Origin: Ignavibacteria bacterium
Lineage (GTDB): Bacteria; Bacteroidota; Ignavibacteria; Kapaibacteriales; UBA961
DNA length: 64,000 bases
Assembly (NCBI GenBank): GCA_016720145.1
Contig: JADJXV010000013.1
Coordinates: forward strand, 53,254 to 117,253
Direction: 5' to 3'
The position numbers were made by a program, and so were the translations under genes. The notes beneath the pieces were generated by a model. That model was not told where the DNA came from, did not search any database, and worked only from the letters and a program-made list of their open reading frames with translations. This document shows positions 59,950 through 64,000 of the stretch, piece by piece. The stretch's first letter is position 1. Every line of letters starts with the position of its first letter.

Positions 59950-61434
59950 TTATTCTATAATAATGGTACGTTGTCCGACAATGATACCGTCTTGCGAACG
60001 GAGCTTGATACTATATGTTCCCTGTGATAGAGATAACGAAGAAATATCAACTATAAATGTTTGCTCACCTACCTCAAAAACACGATGAAATATTTCCCCA
60101 ATACGCTGACCACTCAAAGTAAACAGTTCAAGAACGTAACTGTTCATTTGGGGAATGACTACTTTAACTGATGCGGGAATACCACGTTTGAGCGGGTGGG
60201 GGGAAGGATCAGTTAATGTAAAAGGCGGAAGATGTCCGGTTCCTTCTATTACTCCTACGGGTTCTTTTTTTCCTTCAATTATAAGAATGCAACCAACTCC
60301 GGTTACTATATCTGCGATACCATCATGGGTTACATCTCCAATACTATAAGCCCGTTGCGGTGGAGTAGCACAACTAATATGATATGTTGCCAAAGGGGAA
60401 ATAGCTTCATTTCCGAGATCTTTACCGGAATAGAATAAAAACTTTCCCGGAACACGCATAACTAAATCTTCATACTCGTCACTATCTATACTCTCTTGTA
60501 AAGGATATATAAATGAAGCCGAATCCATTCTAAATTTTGATTTTTCCTGAAATATATTGTTGGTTACATCATAGATAATAATATTATTATTATCTATTTC
60601 ACCATTAAGATACTCTTTTGCAATAAAGAACTTATTAACTGTATGGCTGCCGGTATAAACCCAACCGCCACGTCGAAAAGGAATATCCGTATCCCAATAC
60701 CGAATAATTTTTGACAATTTTTCAATAATCGGAAGGGTATCCCCTTTATTCCAATGAGCGCGGAATAATACATACCCGCTAAATTTTCGCTGCTGGTCGT
60801 TCAAATTTGTGCTACTATAAGCGATTAGGCGCATATCTCTATCTGCTCCCATGAATGAATTTTCTATTGTCATCGTGGAGTCAATCGAAACAGCAGTAGG
60901 AATATCGACAGATTTCATATTCTTAAAATCCGATGCTCCGTACAAAATATGTAGTATCTTACGAGCACCAGGTGAAGGTATAGACACAACATCATCATAA
61001 CCATCATGGTTAACATCCAATACTTTCTCGCTTATAACGAGTTTGTAGAGAACAGATGCCGTATCGGGCGGCTCACCATTGACTATACCACGATATAAAT
61101 AGCCACCTGCGTAATAATCCGTTACACCGTCTCCATTGAAATCCCCCTGTAATACCGGTCCGCCACCCTTCCATGAAAATATATTTGTTGTGTCACCCGG
61201 AAAGCGGTTCAGCCATGTGACCATTGTACCATTGTTAATGGAAACAGCCATTGCATCTTTACCGTGATAAAAATTTGGAATATGCGACACGCCGTACCGT
61301 CCCAGCCCTTTTATAGTCGAAGGCGCAACCCACCACTCTTTGAGTTGTGGAATGGTGTCTTGGAAGGGTTTTTGAGCAAAGACAGGAGAGGCTAAAATCA
61401 GAGCTACCATGAGTAGAGAAATCAAATTTTTCAT
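59950..61434 (-). CDS. Secreted FG-GAP/VCBS-repeat protein with C-terminal sorting domain
   Basis: From the ATG at 61434, with a GAGGTAG site, the product is 494 residues with signal MKNLISLLMVALILASPVFA. FG-GAP calcium loops are seen: DFNGDGVTDYYAGG, DVNHDGYDDVVSI, DVTHDGIADIVTG, so an integrin-like seven-bladed propeller is likely. The end (SYVLELFTLSGQRIGEIFHR, LSQGTYSIKLRSQDG) is a T9SS type A-like domain. The start codon lies 35 bases after the stop of the upstream gene, and the stop is 11 bases before the giant-protein gene, a tight operon. Confidence 0.86.
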   Translation of the reverse strand: MKNLISLLMVALILASPVFAQKPFQDTIPQLKEWWVAPSTIKGLGRYGVSHIPNFYHGKDAMAVSINNGTMVTWLNRFPGDTTNIFSWKGGGPVLQGDFNGDGVTDYYAGGYLYRGIVNGEPPDTASVLYKLVISEKVLDVNHDGYDDVVSIPSPGARKILHILYGASDFKNMKSVDIPTAVSIDSTMTIENSFMGADRDMRLIAYSSTNLNDQQRKFSGYVLFRAHWNKGDTLPIIEKLSKIIRYWDTDIPFRRGGWVYTGSHTVNKFFIAKEYLNGEIDNNNIIIYDVTNNIFQEKSKFRMDSASFIYPLQESIDSDEYEDLVMRVPGKFLFYSGKDLGNEAISPLATYHISCATPPQRAYSIGDVTHDGIADIVTGVGCILIIEGKKEPVGVIEGTGHLPPFTLTDPSPHPLKRGIPASVKVVIPQMNSYVLELFTLSGQRIGEIFHRVFEVGEQTFIVDISSLSLSQGTYSIKLRSQDGIIVGQRTIIIE

Positions 61435-61468
61435 AACTACCTCATCATAAAAGAATAAATAAAAGTTA

Positions 61469-62065
61469 TTACCATTTATCAGTCGGTTTAGTAAAGCGAT
61501 TTGCAGGGTTGTGACCACAGACATTAATGCTGCCCGGACAACTTCCAGAACATGCAATTTCTTCCTTTTGTGTCATAGGGATAAAATACAGACCATCGCA
61601 ATTATTGAGTATAGCCCCTACCGTTGTTACACAGCATCCACCATCGGTACAAGGCTTATACTTTCCAGTTGGGGTTGCTATGATACCTGTGGTATCTGCA
61701 TACCAACAAGCCGCACGGTAAACTCTCCATACCTTCGAAGTGTCGGAATAAGACGGGAATCCCATAGGGTTATCGAACATAAACACGGTGGTTGCAAGGT
61801 CGATTAACTCTTCACCAGTTAATTGTGAGCAAGAGTCTGACAGCGGTTCAATCGCAGTGATTCTAACGTCGTAAGAAGTTCCACATTTGCGGGTTTGATA
61901 GGTGATTCTTACTTCACATGTGTCAGCACCGGCGAGTGAAATGGTAGCAGTTGATGGAGGATCAAATACTGATGAACCGCAAGAATCAGGGCAGGTGCCG
62001 GAAGCAAGTACAGAAGAAGTTGAAGATAGGAAGAGGAGAAGCAGAAAGAAGGAGAGATATTTCAT
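61469..62065 (-). CDS. Secreted cysteine-rich protein, unknown
   Basis: A 198-residue protein with signal peptide MKYLSFFLLLLFLSSTSSVLAS and a GAGGTTT ribosome-binding site. The mature part has about 14 cysteines in pairs (GTCPDSCGS, GCCVTTVG, ACSGSCPGSINVC), suggesting a disulfide-bonded extracellular domain. No family recognised and no sorting domain seen. It is the first gene of the operon with the FG-GAP protein and the giant T9SS protein; it may be a partner or cargo subunit of them. Confidence 0.75.
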   Translation of the reverse strand: MKYLSFFLLLLFLSSTSSVLASGTCPDSCGSSVFDPPSTATISLAGADTCEVRITYQTRKCGTSYDVRITAIEPLSDSCSQLTGEELIDLATTVFMFDNPMGFPSYSDTSKVWRVYRAACWYADTTGIIATPTGKYKPCTDGGCCVTTVGAILNNCDGLYFIPMTQKEEIACSGSCPGSINVCGHNPANRFTKPTDKW

Positions 62066-62194
62066 AGAAACCTCATAGAAATATTGGATAATTGAAAAGA
62101 CTGTTTCAGATATAATTTAGTTCCCTTAACACAAAAAAGGGCGATGCTACAATGCACATCCCACATGTGGTACTTGGCATACCCAGAAATGAAC

Positions 62195-62232
62195 GTACAA
62201 AGAACACGCCCCGTTCGGGGCGCATTTTGTAC
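62195..62232. repeat. Long GC-core palindrome
   Basis: GTACAAA...ACGCCCC-GTT-CGGGGCG...TTTTGTAC, an imperfect 38-bp palindrome. Its GCCCC core resembles the 29-bp repeats at 5728 and 5781. It lies upstream of the secreted-protein operon, about 130 bases before the first gene. Confidence 0.75.
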
Positions 62233-63132
62233 TAAATTCAATTCTTTAAACTGTCAAGTTTGACTTTCGAATTTAGTTAAAAATTGCGTTGACAATTTAT
62301 TGATTTTGCTTATACTTATCTTTTATTCTTTTTTTGTTCCTTTGGGTTTCACATTCCTTTTTCTGCAAACTACAACAACGAACATTTATAAGCAAATATA
62401 TTTTGCACTATTTTATGTCAATGAATATTGATAATATTATTCAAAAATCAATGATAGAACTAGTACAAGTAATGATTCCTTACTGCTTGCAATTAAAATA
62501 ATTACAAGTTTTTTTTAAAATGAATTGTTGAATGAGATTTGGAATTTAAATACGGATTGAAATTTATAATTCATGCATTTTTGAAAGGAACAGTATATCT
62601 ATTCCTTTAATCGCTTTGAATATCCTGAGTATTCATCAATCAATTAGGAATATGATCTCAATTTAGTTGATAGTAATACGATACTATCAAAGTTCGTTGA
62701 AAATTCCAAGGCGTTTCGTTGAAGGATAAGCTCTGATTCGTTGAAGGTTATCAATTTTATGTGAAAGGAAACCATTTAAAGAAATATTTCTTCTTCAATA
62801 TTAAATGATGAGGACTGAACTGGAGTTATAGGTCATATTAATATTTGAAAGCGTCACAATTAACAATTTCTATATATTCATTCTAGTAGTTGCATGAATA
62901 ATTCCACGAAATAATACTCTTGTAAAGTATAGATTATAGGAAATCGCAGAAAAAACTTCAACTGAATGCAGAATATGTCCTTCTGTAATTGATTCAGAGC
63001 TGAGATTTCACCAAATTCGATATGATTTTTGTATGGATCGAATGTTTTGAGTCAAAGAATACTAATGAAAATCACAGATAACGATGCTATTACATTCAAA
63101 AAATTCCAAAAACATTGAAACCATGACATGTA

Positions 63133-63208
63133 ATTCTATTGAAACCATAAAAAAATGTCGAAATTTTTGATTTTTATAGGGTTTTGAAAGGACTGGTTTC
63201 AATAGAAT
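63133..63208. repeat. 15-bp perfect inverted repeat
   Basis: ATTCTATTGAAACCA at 63133-63147 and its exact reverse complement at 63194-63208, 46 bases apart. Could be a protein-binding site, the ends of a small mobile element, or a stem of a non-coding RNA. Confidence 0.8.
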
Positions 63209-63863
63209 ACCAAAAATAAACCCGAAATGGTCATTTTTCGAAGGAAATTTTGGTAATGTTTTAGGAAGTTTCTGTAGTGTTTCGGACTTGTTACAGGAAG
63301 TTTTTGTAATGTTCATCATGTGTAAATCTTAAATATAGGGTATATTCCTTTGGATAAGTTGATTTTTCGACTGAGAATTTCAAACAAAAACTTGTATTTA
63401 CAGAAATTTTCAAGCAGATGAGACTTTAATACAAGAAATTGAGCGAGAAATTATCATGAAACTGGAATATTTTCAAAAATTTTCACACGTTTGCAGCTAA
63501 TTTTTCAAATTAAAATAGAATACCAAAACGTTCGGGTCGAAAAGTGGGGATTACAGCAACTTTTTTAAGTAGAAATTGTGGTAAATAATTACAATGTTGA
63601 ACAAGTTCGAAATTAGAGGACAAATCGAGGAGGGAATTTCATTGCCTACCGAAATATTCTTTGAGAATGAGTAAAGTCAGAACAAAATAGTGATTGAAAA
63701 TAATATTTCTGCCACTTTAAGTTGGTGCTAATTTGAAATAATCACAATTGAATCGTACATTCCATTCAAATGTTACTACGTATTCCGGTGAAAGTTTACC
63801 TCTCAAATCCAAAAATACCAATGAACCACTTGTAAGATAGGGTGGTGCGATCATAAAGTTCAG

Positions 63864-64000
63864 TCACCCAATAAAGAAACCCGGCTCATCGGGAATGTCA
63901 AGCTCAAAGTCTCTTCCATTCCACACTGCTTCACAGCTTTTAAGCCGTGAGACATTGCCTTGATTCGACTTTTCGGCGACAATATCTTCGATGAGGTCTT
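63864..64000 (-). CDS. Partial gene, C-terminal end only
   Basis: The last 45 codons of a minus-strand gene that runs off the window: DLIEDIVAEKSNQGNVSRLK, then EAVWNGRDFELDIPDEPG and the end FFIG with a TGA at 63864. The codon pattern is regular and the base composition is richer in G+C than the spacer to its left, so it is a real gene end. I do not recognise the family from this fragment. Confidence 0.6.
   Translation of the reverse strand, partial: DLIEDIVAEKSNQGNVSRLKSCEAVWNGRDFELDIPDEPGFFIG

Larger units (their letters stand above)
62066..63863. other. Long gene-free AT-rich stretch
   Basis: About 1.8 kb. It holds the palindrome at 62195-62232, a perfect 15-bp inverted repeat (63133-63147 / 63194-63208), near-direct copies of GGAAGTTT-TGTA-TGTT at about 63265 and 63297, and a second copy of AATAGAATACCAAAA at about 63513. 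An 85-residue open frame at 63062-63319 overlaps the inverted repeat and is not credible as a gene. It may be degraded mobile or phage DNA. Confidence 0.5.

Noticed and set aside
63062..63319. 85-residue open frame in the right gene-free stretch
   Set aside because: It overlaps the perfect inverted repeat and short direct repeats and has no start context.
1..64000. tRNA, rRNA or riboswitch genes
   Set aside because: No cloverleaf T-loop motif in context, no rRNA segments and no known riboswitch core was recognised by eye; a covariance search was not possible.

Overview
The window looks like a chromosomal piece of a Gram-negative bacterium of the FCB group (Bacteroidota / Ignavibacteriota / Kapabacteria-like; this placement is inference). 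Evidence: several large secreted proteins end in type IX secretion (T9SS) style C-terminal sorting domains with a YPNP-like entry motif; there are outer-membrane barrels, lipoproteins, an hprK-ptsN pair without a sugar PTS, and an AT-rich base composition with more GC-rich housekeeping genes such as murD and ispG. No rRNA, tRNA, CRISPR array or transposase was seen.

Layout. (1) 0.3-9.8 kb: twelve small accessory genes, all on the minus strand and of unrelated families (TfoX-like, DUF2200, VOC, SRPBCC/AHSA1, DUF1801, alpha-toroid protein, VIT1/CCC1 transporter, DUF6265-YciI, TPR lipoprotein-like, GNAT, lipoprotein). Three clear copies and one degenerate copy of a 120-160 bp repeat sit just downstream of four of them. 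(2) 9.9-23.3 kb: housekeeping genes murD, sixA, a PASTA protein, ispG, rhomboid, pgk, glmS, a fatty-acid desaturase, phoH and two envelope lipoproteins. (3) 23.5-35.4 kb: secreted subtilase, Omp85-like barrel, arginase, barrel protein, hpf, hprK, ptsN, coiled-coil protein and membrane metallophosphoesterase. (4) 35.5-48.8 kb: ftsH, a VIT/vWA T9SS protein, an exosortase H locus with its IPTL-CTERM substrate, and two paralogous BNR-repeat T9SS proteins. (5) 49.1-53.7 kb: a two-gene putative defence unit, a UDG-like protein followed by a nuclease-NACHT-HEAT STAND protein. (6) 54.7-62.1 kb: a three-gene operon of exported proteins including one of about 1736 aa, flanked by long non-coding AT-rich DNA. 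A partial gene runs off the right end.

A strong theme is frame disruption. At least fifteen genes, including ispG, glmS and the desaturase, are split by one- or two-base indels, most of them in homopolymers, while flanking family motifs stay intact. The simplest reading is consensus indel error in the source assembly, so I annotate the restored genes over their full span and mark the break points.

Best candidates for something new: the UDG-like/NACHT pair; the exosortase H unit living beside T9SS cargo; the gene-linked repeat family in the accessory region; and the giant secreted-protein operon.
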